From the NCBI RefSeq assembly GCF_022458985.1, contig NC_061779.1, forward strand, positions 14,615,001 to 14,679,000: DNA of 64,000 nt, written 5' to 3'. The notes beneath the pieces were generated by a model. It was not told the origin of the DNA. It saw only the letters and a program-made list of their open reading frames with translations, and made no database searches. Source of the DNA: Mugil cephalus (Eukaryota; Chordata; Actinopteri; Mugiliformes; Mugilidae). This document shows positions 37,201 through 52,200 of the stretch, one piece after another (within the stretch, counting starts at the first letter, position 1; every line of letters begins with the position of its first letter). The translations under genes and the position numbers were made by a program.

Positions 37201-40200
37201 ACGCCCCCAAGCTGACACCATACGAACGCAAGAAACAGTGCTCGCTGTGTGGAGTAGTGGTATGTAAAATTTCATCACACCTGTCAGTTAGTGTCCTTGA
37301 CTTATAAACTGTTTGCTGATCCGTGCAACAGTACATCATTATTGAACTTGTGTTATTGCGCAGACATTGGGCGTTGTTCTCCAACCGTTCATTAGAGACT
37401 TACCATTGGCACGCCGTGCAGTATATACAGTACACAAAAATGCTGACACGAAGGTGATTCAGAGGATTTTTGCGAGAGGGCGCATTTAAATTAAGATATA
37501 ACTACACTGAGATTTATGATTGGACATGATTATGCTTTTTTTTTTTTTTTTTCTGAAGCAACAGGCAACAGTCCCAAAAGCAGCCCCATTTATCTCTGAT
37601 TAACTGGTTACCACGACAACAAGGGATGGGACACCTTGAGTCTCTCGACCACGGGTGAAAGAGGGAATCTTGTTAAAATGTTAGATGACCTTGGCTGACA
37701 TCTGACACCAGAGATCACGGATGGGTCAGCAGCGAGCACTTTATTTAATGATGTTAAACGCAAACCATCTCAAATGGGCCTGTTTCCAGAAATGGGACAA
37801 AAACATCGCCTGCTATACACCTGCCTCTTGCAGCGGCCATTTGTCAAAGCTGCATGACATTTAATTATACATCAATGATTATCTAAGTCCACTGTTGTGC
37901 CCAACTGCTTGCATTTGCCAAATTAAGCATATTTAAACCATTTCATAGGGATTTATTTATTTTTTTAAAAATGTTAATGTAATTAAAATCCTAAACGGTT
38001 CAGTCGTAGTCATAATAAGATAATCTATTTACATGTGACAATTTGAACATTTAGCAACACAACACAACACATGTAATGCGGTAAATCACATTTTCTTTGT
38101 AGTCTTTGTTTTAAACTGAGATTCTGGAGAGGCAGGTCACGTCCCATTGTCCGCGCGGTATATCATTTCACCGGAGTAAAATGGAGCCCTGTTGACCCTC
38201 TCCTGCCTCCGTCTCCATTGTGTCCACAACAGCGACCTCTGACCGCTCTGTTTGTGTTTGCAGATCACCTCAGAGGTGCACCTGTTCAGCCACACCAAGG
38301 GCAAGAGGCACCAGCAGGCCGTGCGAGACAGTAGCAGCATCCAGGGACGGGAGCTGTCTGACGAGGAGGTGGTGCGTATTGCCCCGCACACCCCGCTGTG
38401 AACAAACATCCACTCATTCTGTCAAAGGACACAGCCCCGCCGTTTGCCTGTGTCATGTTAAAAAGACACAGCAGATGTCTTTTATGACGTGGTCATTATT
38501 ATTGTTTATGCGTCCCCTTATACACTGCCACAGCTCTGGTGGTGTCTTTGTGGGTTTGCAAATGGGCCTTGAAATGTACACAGTTAAGGTTCAGTGATTC
38601 AGTGGAGAGCTGACATCACCCCCTTGTCTCCAGGCTTTTTTTTTCTTCCTCTTCTTTTTTTTTTTTTTTTTTTTTTTTTTGTCATGCACTGCATTTCCAT
38701 GGGAAGGCAGCTCGTTAATGCTAGGTAACCTCTCACGCTGCAATATGAGATTGGCTTTTCAGCGGCGCTCATTGTGAGGCTGACAACTGTTGGTGCTATA
38801 CGTGGCACCTTTGGCCCCAGCAGCTACTTCATTCAAAGCTTTTTTCAGTGGGGAATAATTGATACCCCCGCCTTCCCTTCCTCTAAATCATTTCCTTTAC
38901 AAATGCAGGTCATTTCTTTTCCTCTCTGACAGTATGATAAACAATCCGGTGGAGAGGAGCACTTCACCAATTCAACGCTATAAACAGTCCATATATGAAC
39001 ACTGCTTTGTTTACGTTTGCAGTGCGTCTCCCTCCACACAATATAGTTTTAACATTAACAGCAATGTAAAGGCTTTGTTGTTTGTCAGGACTAATCAGTC
39101 AACATTTAAGCTGCCTTGGAGCTCCCCGTCCTTGAAACACCCTACATCTGACAAAATGTAGATGCTACTTTTTCTTTTCTGTTTGGCTAGATGTGCCCAT
39201 TTGTTATTTATATCAAAGCTCAACTCCGTGTTCGATATTTCATTGAAACCACCAACTATTTTCCCGACTGTGGCTCCATAACTCTTCCCCGCAGTGAAAG
39301 ACTTTTAATTAAAATGAAGATGGTTGGTTCAACTGCGCAGAGGTCGCCCCATAGATTTCAGCGGGAGCTGGCCGCCAACGACCTGCGCTTTCGTATTTAG
39401 TCATTTTCTCTCGTTCTGGGAGACTTGAAAATGAAATTGAAAACACAGCGATTATGAACAGGGCTGGATCGATCCACGTGCAGAGGCCTCGAGATTGGGT
39501 TCACTCTTTCACTCCACATCTGTTACGGTTTAACGCGACGCAGGTAACAGCCAGCTCCCTCCTGACATATTTATTAATCACTTCACATACGGGCTCCTCT
39601 AAGGAGACACTGTTCTTCTTGCTCTGCTTGTCTGTAGTGCTTGGCAAGCGCGGCCAGTAGAGGGATTACCAGGATTACCTGCCGAGGGTTTCAGAGCTGA
39701 CCACTGAGACTCAAAAAAAACAAAAAGAAGTCCTAAAGGGTTTTGTCGTTGAAGCGGTGCTGATGGCCACAAATTGAGAAGCTTGATGAAATATTCAGAG
39801 TGGCAGCTGAAGTGAGCCTCTCCCACCATTTGAGATTTGACCGTTGTCTCAGTACAACAGCACAGTTACTGAAAGAAGAGCAAAGTATTTATATTATAGT
39901 GCATAATTTAATTGGAGGAAATAATTTAGTGTTGTAAACATTAAGACACTAATAAAATAGAGGGAATAAATTAAAAAAATAAAAAATAAATCAAAGGGCC
40001 TGTGTATTTCTGCCATCTGTCACTGGATGCAGTTCAATACAAAAAATGTTATGTTAACCATTGTCGTGCTGGTAACTCAATACATCGCAGTATCATATCT
40101 TATCCCTGGAGCCGACATGAAATACAGCTGTCTGTTTCGGGCCAAATGGAAGCGCAACCACTCTGGGGCCTTTGTATGTGACAAAAGAGGCAGTGGATGG

Positions 40201-43200
40201 ACATAGCCCATAGAATTTGTATTTGTGTAGACTGCCTTTTAGATCAGTGAAAGGTCAGTTTGTGTCGGTGGAACGGGAGAGATGTTTATAGTGGTATCAC
40301 ATTTCTCCCACCAGAGGCAATCTGTGGCATTGTGCGGTAGCAGTGCCCTTAGGCCAGCGTCTTTGCTGCTTTGTTACAATGGTTCAGTCGCAGACACCTG
40401 TCTGTCAGCCAGCCTGCTCGTCTCAAATGCTCAGCGTCTGCGCAGCTATCCAAAAAAAAAAAAGCTGAAAATGTAATCATGTAATATTTATTCGCCAAAG
40501 CACTGTAGTCCACATTTTACTTTTAATATTTCAGTTGCCTTGTGCTTGTAACCAGCGCAGTTTTTCCGACAGATGTGGTTTAGGATGTGTTACTGACACA
40601 ATTCCATTAAGTGAGTGGCAAGTGCACTGGATAGCCTCTCAGAGAGATTACTAAACAGATGTCTCCTAAGCAAGGGACGGCTTCGGTCATGAGCCATGGC
40701 CGACCTATAATATCAGTGAGGAGAGGGCAGAGGTGTGCGCATACAAATACGGACACACATGCCCTTCATGGAAACGCAATATCTCAAATGCAATTCCCTG
40801 TTTTTTTTGTTTTTTTTTTTATTTTCAATGTTATTACTATCCCCTTTTTACCCCATTTTACCCTTGTTACTGTTACCCTCGAAAAATCAATCAATTGTTA
40901 ATCAGTATTTCTATATACACCAATCAGGCATAACATTATGACCACCTGCCTAATATTGTGTCGTCCTCTGTTGTGCCTCAAAACAGTTCTGAGTCTTAGG
41001 AGAATGGACATGGGCCTGTTGTTAGTGGGGGTCTTTGCGTCTTATGGGTTGAGGAGAGCGGATCAGGCTTAATCAGATACTTGATAAGTTTGGGATCTAG
41101 GAAATTTGGAGGCCAGGTCCTTGCTTTTTTTAGTTGTTCCTAAACCATTTTTGGATGGCTGCTGCCATCAAGGACTGTCATTGCTATGGGGGTTGCCTGG
41201 TCGGATCTAGGTGGGTGGTACCAAAGTTCCCAGATGGTCAATGTTATTTACTTCTTCCGTCAGTGGTTTTAATGTTGTGGCTGATTGACTCTTTTTTTTT
41301 TTTTTTTTTTTTATAATCACTTGAAACATGCATCTCATTTAGAAAACAGGGCCTTTAGTTCAAGATAGTGAAAAAGCTTTCTCGTTCTGTTTGTTGTTTT
41401 GTGGCGCTAATTCACTTGTGGCACACTTCAACCCGCATAACAACACCTGTTTTTACGACGCCAGACAGCGAAAAAACCCCTATTCAAGCAGCAGGTGCTG
41501 GGACAACACTGACCAAAGGGTACGGCATCCCACACGCAGGTTAGCTGGACTCCTGAATGGAAACCCTTTATCAGAGGCCATCCTATCCTCCGGGGTGCTG
41601 GATGACAGCATAATTGGGTAATTGGTTTCTTGCACATGCATCATGCTCGTCAAATTGGGTTACATACTCCTGTCTCGTTGCGGGGTGGAAAAATCAGAAT
41701 CACCCGACGGGGGCCAGACAGGAAGCAACACCTCAAGGCCTTTTAAAATTTCCGTACGCTTGCAGGATGGACAAAAGAGCGTAGAGTATCAGAGGTAATT
41801 AAAGCGTCCGGTGGTGTTATTGAGAAGTTTAGAGCTGCGTGTCACGCAGTATATCCAGTGCCTCATCTTCATACATCAGGTGTATAACTTCTACTTATGG
41901 TTGACAGCATTTATTTTTGGCACATTGCTTCGTAAGCTGTCCTGGACCTTCTCACTGATGGTATATGATAGCACAGTAGTATTGTGTACAGTGCTTGTAA
42001 TCGTGTTTCTTACTCCTTGTAATGCAGCCGATCAAATATCTTATTAGCAGGGTAACTGACACTTAGTGAGTAAAATTACAGTGTTTAGTGAAATCAAAGT
42101 TCCATAAAATGGACAAGTCCCACTAATATACAGTCGTTTTAAAACCACATTTGCATGCCACCACAGGTTTTTGTTAATGGTTTAATGGTTTTCTTTAATA
42201 TATGTCTACTCCAGGAGCATCTCTCCTTGAAGAAATACATCGTGGACATTTTGACGGACAGCTCCGTGTCTTCCGAGAGCGTGAAAGATGGAGAGGAGCG
42301 GCAGAAGGCGCGCAAGAAGGCGAAGAAGCTCCGTGCCAGGATGAACTCCAGGTAATGCATCCATTTTGTCACTCTCTCCGTCTCTGTCCGTCTGCCTTTC
42401 GCTCCGTCTTCCTCCGTCTCCCTCGCCACAGAAACAGAGGACAAAACTGTGCCAGGACTTTTTTTTTTTTTTTTATGAGTGACAAGGAGATGGAAAACAG
42501 ATGTTATGTGCATCCTGGCTGTCTACAAGGTAACACTGATGGTCTTAATTTATGACCACTTTCTCTGATTGGGGAGCAAAGCTGCAAATCGATCTGTAAG
42601 GCCCCCGACTTTCACCTGTAAAGAGCTTTCCTCCAAATTGCTGCCCTGCCATTGCCAAATCTGAAGCCTCTCTTGATCTACAGGATGTATGTTTAAAGTA
42701 TGTATGAGCCATGCCTATTTTTCTTCTTCTGCGCTATTGATTTTTAAATCAAGTATCAAAGAAAATCAATAGTAATCAACAAATAGGAGGTGACGCTGCT
42801 GTGTGTCAGAACCTGGACCTTAGCTCAATCAATTAAACAGACTGTCACAACAGGGAGGGAGGGAGGGGAGTGGAAAGAGGAACAATGTTGACAAAAGATA
42901 GTGTAAGATGTTACTGATGGAGATTATTGGGAGGATCCCTCTACAAGCAGGGTGACATTAAAATATGAAATATTTAAGAGGGCAACATTACACTGTAGAA
43001 AGAATTAAAGAAGCGTAAAGAGCATGCGTCACTGTCGCAGTGAGTGACCGGAGCATCGCTCACATAAACAACAAAACATGAATTTAATAGATATGTAGAG
43101 CGGCAATCATGAAGTGAATCGTGATCGTACTTTTAAAAATAATTGTTGCTTTTGTCACCGGTCAGGAGCCAGATAAATCTCAGTGATTTGGCTGTGGGAG

Positions 43201-46200
43201 CTGGTCTTCCATGAAATGAAGTGTTTGTGGTTCGATCCCCTGCTGATCCTGTTCACATGGGGAAGTGTCCTTGAGCAAATCGCAAATCGTCCCCTGTGGT
43301 CAAGGCCGCTCTTTGAGAGAGAAAGAGAGTGTGTGTGTCTGTGTGTGTAGGTGTCGATGCTCAATGTTCAATTTCATTGAATTATCAACTGTGTGTATTT
43401 TCAAATTATAAGTGACCCTTTCCATTGCATGAAATATATTCTGCACGCTGCAGTCTTTGAGTGAAAGACCTCTATTATTCCCCCAACAGCACCTTTATAG
43501 ATGCTCATTGATCTGCTCGCTTCAGACACGTTTATTTTGTATCAAAAAATAAAATGTTTTTAGGACCGTATGAAGATTACATTTAGTAATTCACTTTCTT
43601 TTTAACTCCCCCAAATGCATCAGACCAGTCTAAGTTTAATATCTCCTCTTTTTGTTGAGCTTACAGAGAAAGTGCTCGTTAAAGTCTCTAAAAGAGGAGA
43701 AGCTTGTTGTTATATTCTTCTGCCTACTCCCTCCAACTCATGAGGTCTAATCTGTAATATTTTTAATGGTAACGGATCAATTTGAGATTCAAAGGATGGG
43801 GTGATTTTTTTTTTTAATATTATCATTATTCATTTAGATATTTAAATCTTTGATATCTTGGCTGCCATTGAATTGATTGATTATTATTATTTTTGACTCG
43901 CGCACCACAACATTTTTATTCAGTGATTTAACGGTGATATGTGTTATAAATTGTGACTCTTAATAAGATGAGTGGCGTTATCAAAGCTGTATCGATGGAC
44001 GTATTTCATAACTGGCTCTGTCACAGAGTTCCAGGTCCTTCTGTAAGTGAAGGCTGATCCTTCAACCTCTTATCATGATTGACCCGTGGACGTGACCGTG
44101 AGGGAGAGTTCTAAAAGATAATTCATTATTGTTATCCTTCTTAGAAGAAGAGTATTTATTGAGGGCGGACTAAAGAGGAATCTGCAGGCAGAAACACCCA
44201 CCCTGCGACAATACTTTACTCTCAGCGCTGCTGCTGTTTTTGGCTTTGTGAGGTTCAGCGGCACCGAGAAAGTGACAACATGATCCGCCTCTGGTCACCA
44301 TCACTCGCGCACCAGCCCTTCTGAGACCAGCACTCAAAGGCGGCCGTCCTTCAAAGGTCATAAATAACACAGAGCCCCAGTAAACATAAAGGTGAGCCAC
44401 TTCACCGCTGGGTGGAAATGAACCGTTTTATTGGAACACCGTATGGTGTCCGTAAAAACGTGAGTGGTTCTCACAGGACTTTTCACTAAGCCAACACGCA
44501 GCCCTGTCGTGTCATAAAGCGCGCGCACGCACATTTTAACCCACATGTTTTTTTTTTTGTTGTTTTTTAGTAGTTTGGCTAACCTCCTCTAATGGTAAAT
44601 GTCTCTGAAAGGAAAATGGGCTATTAAAATTTAATGGAAGTGGCCAGTCACTGTCAAAGATGTGTTTTGAACTTCAAAACTGATGCACAGACACAGACGT
44701 AAACACGGGACGCCTGCATCTTTATTTCTGCATCTATGATAATGCAGGTGCATTCTAGATGTTTCACTCCAATTAAAACCCCATGCGGTACAACAACTAC
44801 CTGGGAACGACACACCTTTACCCCCAAATTAAAATGCACAATTACTGCCACAAATATATACAAAATAAAAAACACAGTGTTACCGTTTGAAGTGCGTAAT
44901 AAATTGTCTTGGTTACACCCGGAAACCAAAGGCTCGGCTTATACGCTCGTGTGAGCTGCTCGCCTCGTTGCCTGTGGTTCGCTGAGCAGGGAACAGAGTA
45001 GCCAGTGTGTTGTTGTGTGCGTGGACCTCAGATGGTGGCGCGTACACAAAGACACTCCTGTATGGAGTATGGAAATACAGTATGAAGTGGTACGCATACG
45101 CTCCATCTCCTTTTTGCCCAGTCTGCTGCCTTAGGTTAGGATAAAAAGCTTGTGCTTGGAAATGTAAAATATATATTAACAGTTACACATCGAACAGATT
45201 TCTTTTTTTTTTCCCTTTTTTAGCCAGGAACCAGGCTTCCCTTTTGAGAAGTGTGTCTCTTTGCATAAAACAAGATGTTGTTATGAAATACGTCTTCTCT
45301 TATGCCCCACATTATTTTTCTTTGTTGCTGCTGATCAATGCGATTTATCGAGCATTTAACGTGACTGCAATGAATTGCTCAGCAGTTGCTCCACGGCTTA
45401 GCCTGATTAGGCGTAAACCTGTCAGAGATTAATATTGTAATACCGTGAATGACAAACGGGGTGAGTATAGTTCAGGGCCTTTTGAAAGCCGGTCTGTGCT
45501 ACCTATTTATCCTGCTTACGTGACTCATAAAATCACTCGGTGGCTGAATGCTGTATTTAGGAACAAACATTAAAGCATTATCCTTGCTCACAAGGTGTTC
45601 TTTCTGTCTCTGAATCATTTTTTTTTTTCTGCTTGAAGAATTTTACCGTCAAACCAATTTTAAATTGATTTTCATTTTGAATTCATTCTTTTTGTAACTG
45701 CTATATCTATACAGATATTTAGTAAGTAGTTAAAACCATTTAAAAAGCAAAAATAGTACAAATAATCCCTTTTTTTTTTTTTTTAGAATATTTGCATATT
45801 TGCGTTTTTTTTGTGTGTGTGTGTATGTTATTGTCTTGCTCTGTCTGTGAGGTGCACTATTGATTTGTGAATGCCCTTGAATGCAGGACCTTGTGCACAG
45901 TAAGTCAGGTGGTTCAGGTACGGTCTGCTGGGACGAATCCACCTGTCGTCTTCCAGAAAGTGTTTGATTCTATCACTGCAGAGACGGCTAACGGGAAGGT
46001 GCTCTATCTAGCTCTGATCAATGGTTACTTATCATGTCTGGAAATGCTTGATTGACACATTGATAGATCACCCGCTTCTAATAATGCAAACAAACACAGA
46101 GTTTGCCTATCTCCGAGCCCGTCCTGATGCCAGTGACCTAATCACCACGACCTTTCAGGAGGTCACAAATTCAAACAATGGTTGATTTGCTCCTAACCTC

Positions 46201-49200
46201 CAGTGACTTGAGTCTTCCCTGTTTAAAAAAAAAAAAAGAAAAGAAAAAGGCAGAATAATTTAAAGACAGAGCTAAATCTCGGGGATATGAGCAGGATAAA
46301 GGCAAAACACTCGTCCCTGGTGTCTGATTATTTTAAGCCAAGTTACTTGCGTGAGTGGCTGACAGGCCAAATAAACACACTCAGTTTGAGCTGTTTTCTT
46401 TTTCTCTGTTCACACTTTGATCCGATGTGTCCTTTCCTGAAGGGCCAAACACTTTTTCCTGGGATTCAAAGAATTTTTTCCTTCTTCTCCCCCTGTAGGG
46501 CAAAGGAATACGAGACATCAATGGAGGCAAAGACTCAGGTCCCTGACTCCCCATACAAGGCCAAGTAAGCGTTCATAATTTTCTTCATTTCCTATTTTTA
46601 TGGGTTAAGAGCCAGAACAACATTTTCACAACATTTGTACTTTTTTCCCAGTCATTTTTTGAGTCTGAAAATCTCTCAACAAATTTTAAAAAATAAAGCT
46701 TATTTCAAATTTGTAAAATTAAATTATTAATTTTTGAACACAAAAATGCACACAAAATAGATATTATTTCACTTTTAGGGTTCGTACTAGCTTGTTTTTT
46801 TTTTTCTTCATTCAAGTCAGTCAGTTCCTTAAGATTAAGTCATCAGTCCAAAGATATTTGATTTAGTTTGATAGAAAGTAGAAAACTATTATGTTGACAC
46901 TCTGTGGTGTTAAACTATGAGGAAAAATGCAAACAAAAAAAGTAGAAAACTGAAAAACATTGACATCCGAGAGAATGTGTTTTGTGTTAATTAATTTTTT
47001 ATATTTGCCTGAAAAATGACTTGGATTAACAATTAATAGATAGTCCAGATAAATATTTTTTTCTGTATATCAATTTATTTAAGTTAGTAGTTTTAGCTCT
47101 GCTTGTAGCATTTTGTAGCCTACGTGAGCCTGAGTGCTCAAGTATAAACTGATTTAAATTGAATATCTGGTTTTCTATGTCCAGGTTGCAGCGTTTGGTG
47201 AAAGACTTGTTGAAGCAGCTGCAGGGCCAAGATGGCGGGCAGTGGGCCAGCAACAAAGCGTCTGGACTAGACAGAACTCTGGGAGAGATCTCCCGCATCT
47301 TAGAAAAACAGGTAGGGCAGCAAATGAACGACACTACAACAAAATTCAAGCAGCAGCTTAATGCTGCTCGTGGACCCGAGTCTGGGCTTTTCTGTAACAG
47401 AAAAGCTTTGTTGCAGTGGTTCAAAACCGCAGATTCCATTCAGGTGCATAACGTGTCTGCCAGTAACTTCTGTTTTGTTGGTTTGCTTTAGACTGAACCG
47501 TTTGCCGCAGTGTGTAGGTCATGCCAGCCCTTTGGCATGTCTCTTCAGTGATGAGTTGTGTTTTGGCTGTGGCTCCTTGTGTCTCACCCTCCCAATGTAG
47601 AGTATCACTTACTCCGAGCCAAACTTGCCTTTGGTTATTGGCTAATGAAGACCATATTAACAGTGTTTTCATTGTGCACATGGTACCAATAAGAGGGACT
47701 TCCTAGCACGAGAGCAAGCATTGTCTTGTGTCTATGAGGCTTGCACGACTCAGATGTCACTGGTTTAGACAATTGTAAATTGGATTTCCAGATGAAATTC
47801 CATCGATGCACAAGACTTAATTTAAAAAAGGCAAGTGAATTTCGCTTTCTTTAAAAAAAAGAGATGAGACTTTTTTTGTCTGTCCTCACAGCCATATAAA
47901 TGTATCGTATGTTATATGTATGTTATATACACATAATTATAATAATAATAATATGAACAAAAGTGTTCATAACTACAGTTAAGGGGACACATAAATGTAT
48001 ATATTTTTACAGTAACATTTGCATCAAGTTGAGACCGAAGGGAGGAATTAAAACGCCTGCCGCTGTGTTTATTATCAGGAGAATATACAGCTCACTTCCT
48101 GTAACAAGGCATAAATTTCCTGCTAAATTGTGGTTTAAGCCCTCACAACATCCCACTGTGCGTGCCTCTGACCACGAGGATAGAGAGATTACAGTGTCCC
48201 ATAAGTGATGAGAGGGACGGCTGGAGAGGCTATTACTGAATTTCCCCAGGGAGGCGAAGAAAGAGGTGGCGGAGGTGGGTGGCACAGTGTCCTGTAAGGA
48301 GAGAGGAGGAGACCAGTGTGATGTGAGTAGCACGCAAGCTGTTGCAACATGACAGCCCCTCCCCTCAGCTCCACAGGCTCCCAGTGGGAGGTCGGAGGTC
48401 AGTGGGCCACAGGAGATGTGCTCCATTCAACAGCGGTGTCGCTGGCAAGAGGCTGATCGCGGCTCTGTCTGGGTCCCTCTGCTTTGTCTTCTAGCTCAGT
48501 TCAAAAGCGCATTCTTAAACTTGTCTCTCGAGTTCTTCTTCATCGTCTTCTTGCAGATATGGTCGAACAAAGCTATGTGGAGCCGTGTTTGGCTAGTTGA
48601 GGCTGCCTGGGGAGCACTTGCCTCTCTAATCTTTTGACAAAGTCAAATAAATAGAGTCTCCATCAGCATGGCTGACTGGCCCCTGAGTCACTTCAAGTCG
48701 GGGCCGTTTAGATTATTTGACCTAACAAGCATCTCTCATGTCATTGACTCACCTAGAGATTTGTTTTTCTCTCCCATATCTGATTCAGTCTCCACTTTCT
48801 CCGCTAATTCCTTAGACAACACCCGACCCTCCCCTCCTTCTCCGCCGTTTGGGTCCCCTCACTCCTGCTTAGCTTTCCACCCTACGTCTAGTCTCTGACC
48901 CCGGTGTGTTTCTCCCTCTGTGGCCTCTAATGGTTTATTTTCTGTCAAACCAGATTTTTTTTTCTTCACTTTGAGTGATTGAGAAGAGAAATTTTCCCAA
49001 TGTGCTGCTCTGGCCTTCTTATAAAGCACTTGTATTTATACTGTATACAGCCCACTGCTTTCACTTAAAGCCTTGTCTAGAAAGAGTAACATGTACGACA
49101 GGTAAGGAACTGTCAGGAACATGCCGCTCCGAGAGCCAAAGGCTGCAGACTGTATTTACATTTTCATTTGGTAGCTGTCAGAGCACGATGTGGCTGACTA

Positions 49201-52200
49201 GTGGGACTGGTGGGAGTTGTATCTGGGGACATGGGGGAAGGTGAAGGGCAGAGAGGCAGGATAACAAGGTTCTTTTTTTTTTTTTCTTTTCTTTTGCTCG
49301 GGCCTCCATCAGACTGACAGATACATCCCAGATCAGCAAAAAACTACAAAAGTTTGGTTTCAAATTGTCCATCTTAATGCCAAGCATATCCTTCTCCACA
49401 ATTAAATTAAAATAGTTTTAGAAAACCATTTAGGTTTTAGGGAGTCGCACAAACGTGTCGGTAATGCGTTTCCTACATTTACTATTAACGACTCGCTTTG
49501 AATGCATCAAGCATTAAATATTTATCATGTCATTGAAAGGAGGAATATTCAGTTTTTGTACATATGTGTGTGTATAAATATATTTATTAAATTTATTTAA
49601 GTTCAGCAAACAGGATTAATGGATTTGTCAGTTTTCTTAAATGGTTCGTTGATGAAGTCCTTCAATAAGATAAACTACAAACCATTTATGAAGAGACGCT
49701 CGTGGATTTGCCTGTAAATTAGACTTATTTTTCAAACCACACACATATATATATATAAATAAATATATGTGTGGTTTTAAAAATAAAGGAAGGAAAAAAC
49801 AGGTTATTTCCTGGGATTTTGATAAGTTGTGTATAAATATATACGTGTGTATTTATATATATATTATTTATTTTTTTCGGCCCTGATGTATGATAGAGGC
49901 TGCCATCATATAATATATTAATGGAAACTGAAAAGTATCTTTTCGTTTCCGCTTTAACGTTGCAGTATTTTTATTATTTTTTTTTTATCACAGACTGTCG
50001 TTTACAGTCTCCTTGTTGTTGTCTTTACCACAAGACCAATAGGGAGTGAAATTGTTCTGTAAGCTCAGTGTATTAGTTATGACCGAAGACTGTTTGAGGT
50101 TTCTGTGGCAAGTTTAATTTTGTGCCACACTGGTCTTTGATTAATCTCAGTTCACTTTGCGGAATAAACAGTTTGAGCGGTGGGCAAATGTGGAAATGGA
50201 TAATTCCACACAGTCTAAATCTTCTGCCATTACGTCTTGTAAACACACAAGTTTATACATAGAAGTTTAGTCTTTAAAGTGTTTACTCCAGCAGCCTTGT
50301 TGTGGTTTACGGTCGACTCGAGGGACTGCGTAATGTTGAAATTCATGTGAAGAGGGGCCCGTCTCGTCGCGTATTTGTTTTATTTGAGAAGGAGGGAACC
50401 CCTGACTTGAAGTCCATTCTTAATGAACTTTGCCAGTTGTTGTCCATCTGTTTGCTGGGCAGGACGACGGAGACCGTGCCCTCCTCTCAGCTTTAATTAA
50501 AATGTCTGGTGGGAGGAGACTACGAAGCGTAATTTGGCTGGACTGCTGGTCTGCGGACACTGTCGCAGGAACTACCAGCTGCTTCAGCCGTCCCATCAGC
50601 TGGTGGAACAATAGTCACCCTGGACAATAATTAGATAAGATTGTGCCTGTTGTATAATTCAGGAGCTATCTCAGCCCTTGGTGGTGTCTTCTCCTTTTTA
50701 CTTTTTTTTTTTTTTTAAAGGAAAATTAAACTGCTCATCCTGTTACTGTGTTTTATTGTGGCTTCTAACCTTAGACACAGACAGATTAAATGAACATTAA
50801 AAAAAAAAAAAATAGGATTTTGTGGGAAATATGGGATATGTTTAGCTAAGGTTCTGTATATTCATTCAGGGAGGAAACTGATACCCAATAATCTTAAAAT
50901 CAAGATGATGGGAAGTCTTGCCCACAATATACTTTTAAGACTTCTAAGAGCCCTGGGTGGAGATTCTTTTTTGTATCACTTTCAGGAATGTATTTTGTGA
51001 ATTCTTGCTTATCTTAAAGAAACAAAAGCGTTATTGTATGTCTTTCAGCTCATTGTCTACATACGCTGTCGCTGTAATTAGATATAAGCATGATTTCTGT
51101 CGCCCGCCCTTGGGTCTGCAGAAAGGATATCATCACCAGATGCTCCTTCCATTTGCTTAGACAGTCAAGCTGAGTTGCACAGCAGCAACGTCAACATTTG
51201 TGGACTGCAGGCAGTTATTTCACAAAACATTCAGCCTTTACTTTAAGCGCCATCTTTTATTTAAATGTCTGTGTTTGCACTATGCGCTGGTCCATTTTTG
51301 TTTCCTGTGGACCATTGTATGCTCAGACCTCCTAGAGATAGTATGTCAGGTAGTTTGAACTTAATCGCTTCACCCGTATTGTTCCGTCATCACAACAGAT
51401 AAATCTGTCAGCACGGCAGAAAAGAAACTAACAAGCAAGAAACTCTTGCCTGGCTTTCGCAGGAGACAGCCAGGACTGGGCAGGTCCCAGTTACCCTCCT
51501 TTAATACCATTTGATAAGCTGCTATGAAAGAGTTGCCTTTTCTCATTTAGCCTAGAAGCTTTTAGGTAGGTGTGTTGATGGGCGTGTTAAGAGAGGGGTT
51601 AAGCCAAGCTCAGTGATTGAGACCTAATTGATTAGGCACGGAAACTGCTGGTAGCTCACAGGAAAGCAGTCACGGTGAGGTCTTTTACAAACACCGCTTT
51701 TGAGACATTTCTCATTACGTGTAATGCGAGAGGTCTCGGGCACATTTAATGTTTTTGCGTTGAACTCTGAAGATCGTTCCGTGCGTCTCGCACCACAATC
51801 GAGCAGCAGTTACCTCGGCAGCGGGCATGAATGACAGACGAAGAGCTTATCTGTAATTTGGTGAAGCGCTTCTCTCTCAATGTGTTCGGGCTTGTTGGCA
51901 ACTTCCCATCTGTGGAACAAAAGCGCTGTGAAGTGGCTGGATTTTTGTGCTGTCACAGCTCTAAGGAGACTGTAACCTCATTAGGCGGAGGAGTGACCTG
52001 CAGCAGCGTAGCACAGCCCTGCTCCGTAGGTGTGCGAAGAAGGTCCTCCATCAGCAGCCTACCTCCAGTTCCTCTCCTTCCCTTCAAACCAGGCACAAAC
52101 ATGCCTGATGCGTCGCTGCTTGCTCCTGGTTTTGTACTTGTTGATGTACAAGACACACTAGCAACAGCATTTGACCTGCTGCAAAGTGCTCTGTCATCAC

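Noticed and set aside
43200..43240. tRNA gene signature (gtggttcgatcccctgc)
   Set aside because: A B-box-like motif without a clear A box or cloverleaf, followed by SINE-type sequence. It is part of a decayed SINE and not a functional tRNA gene.
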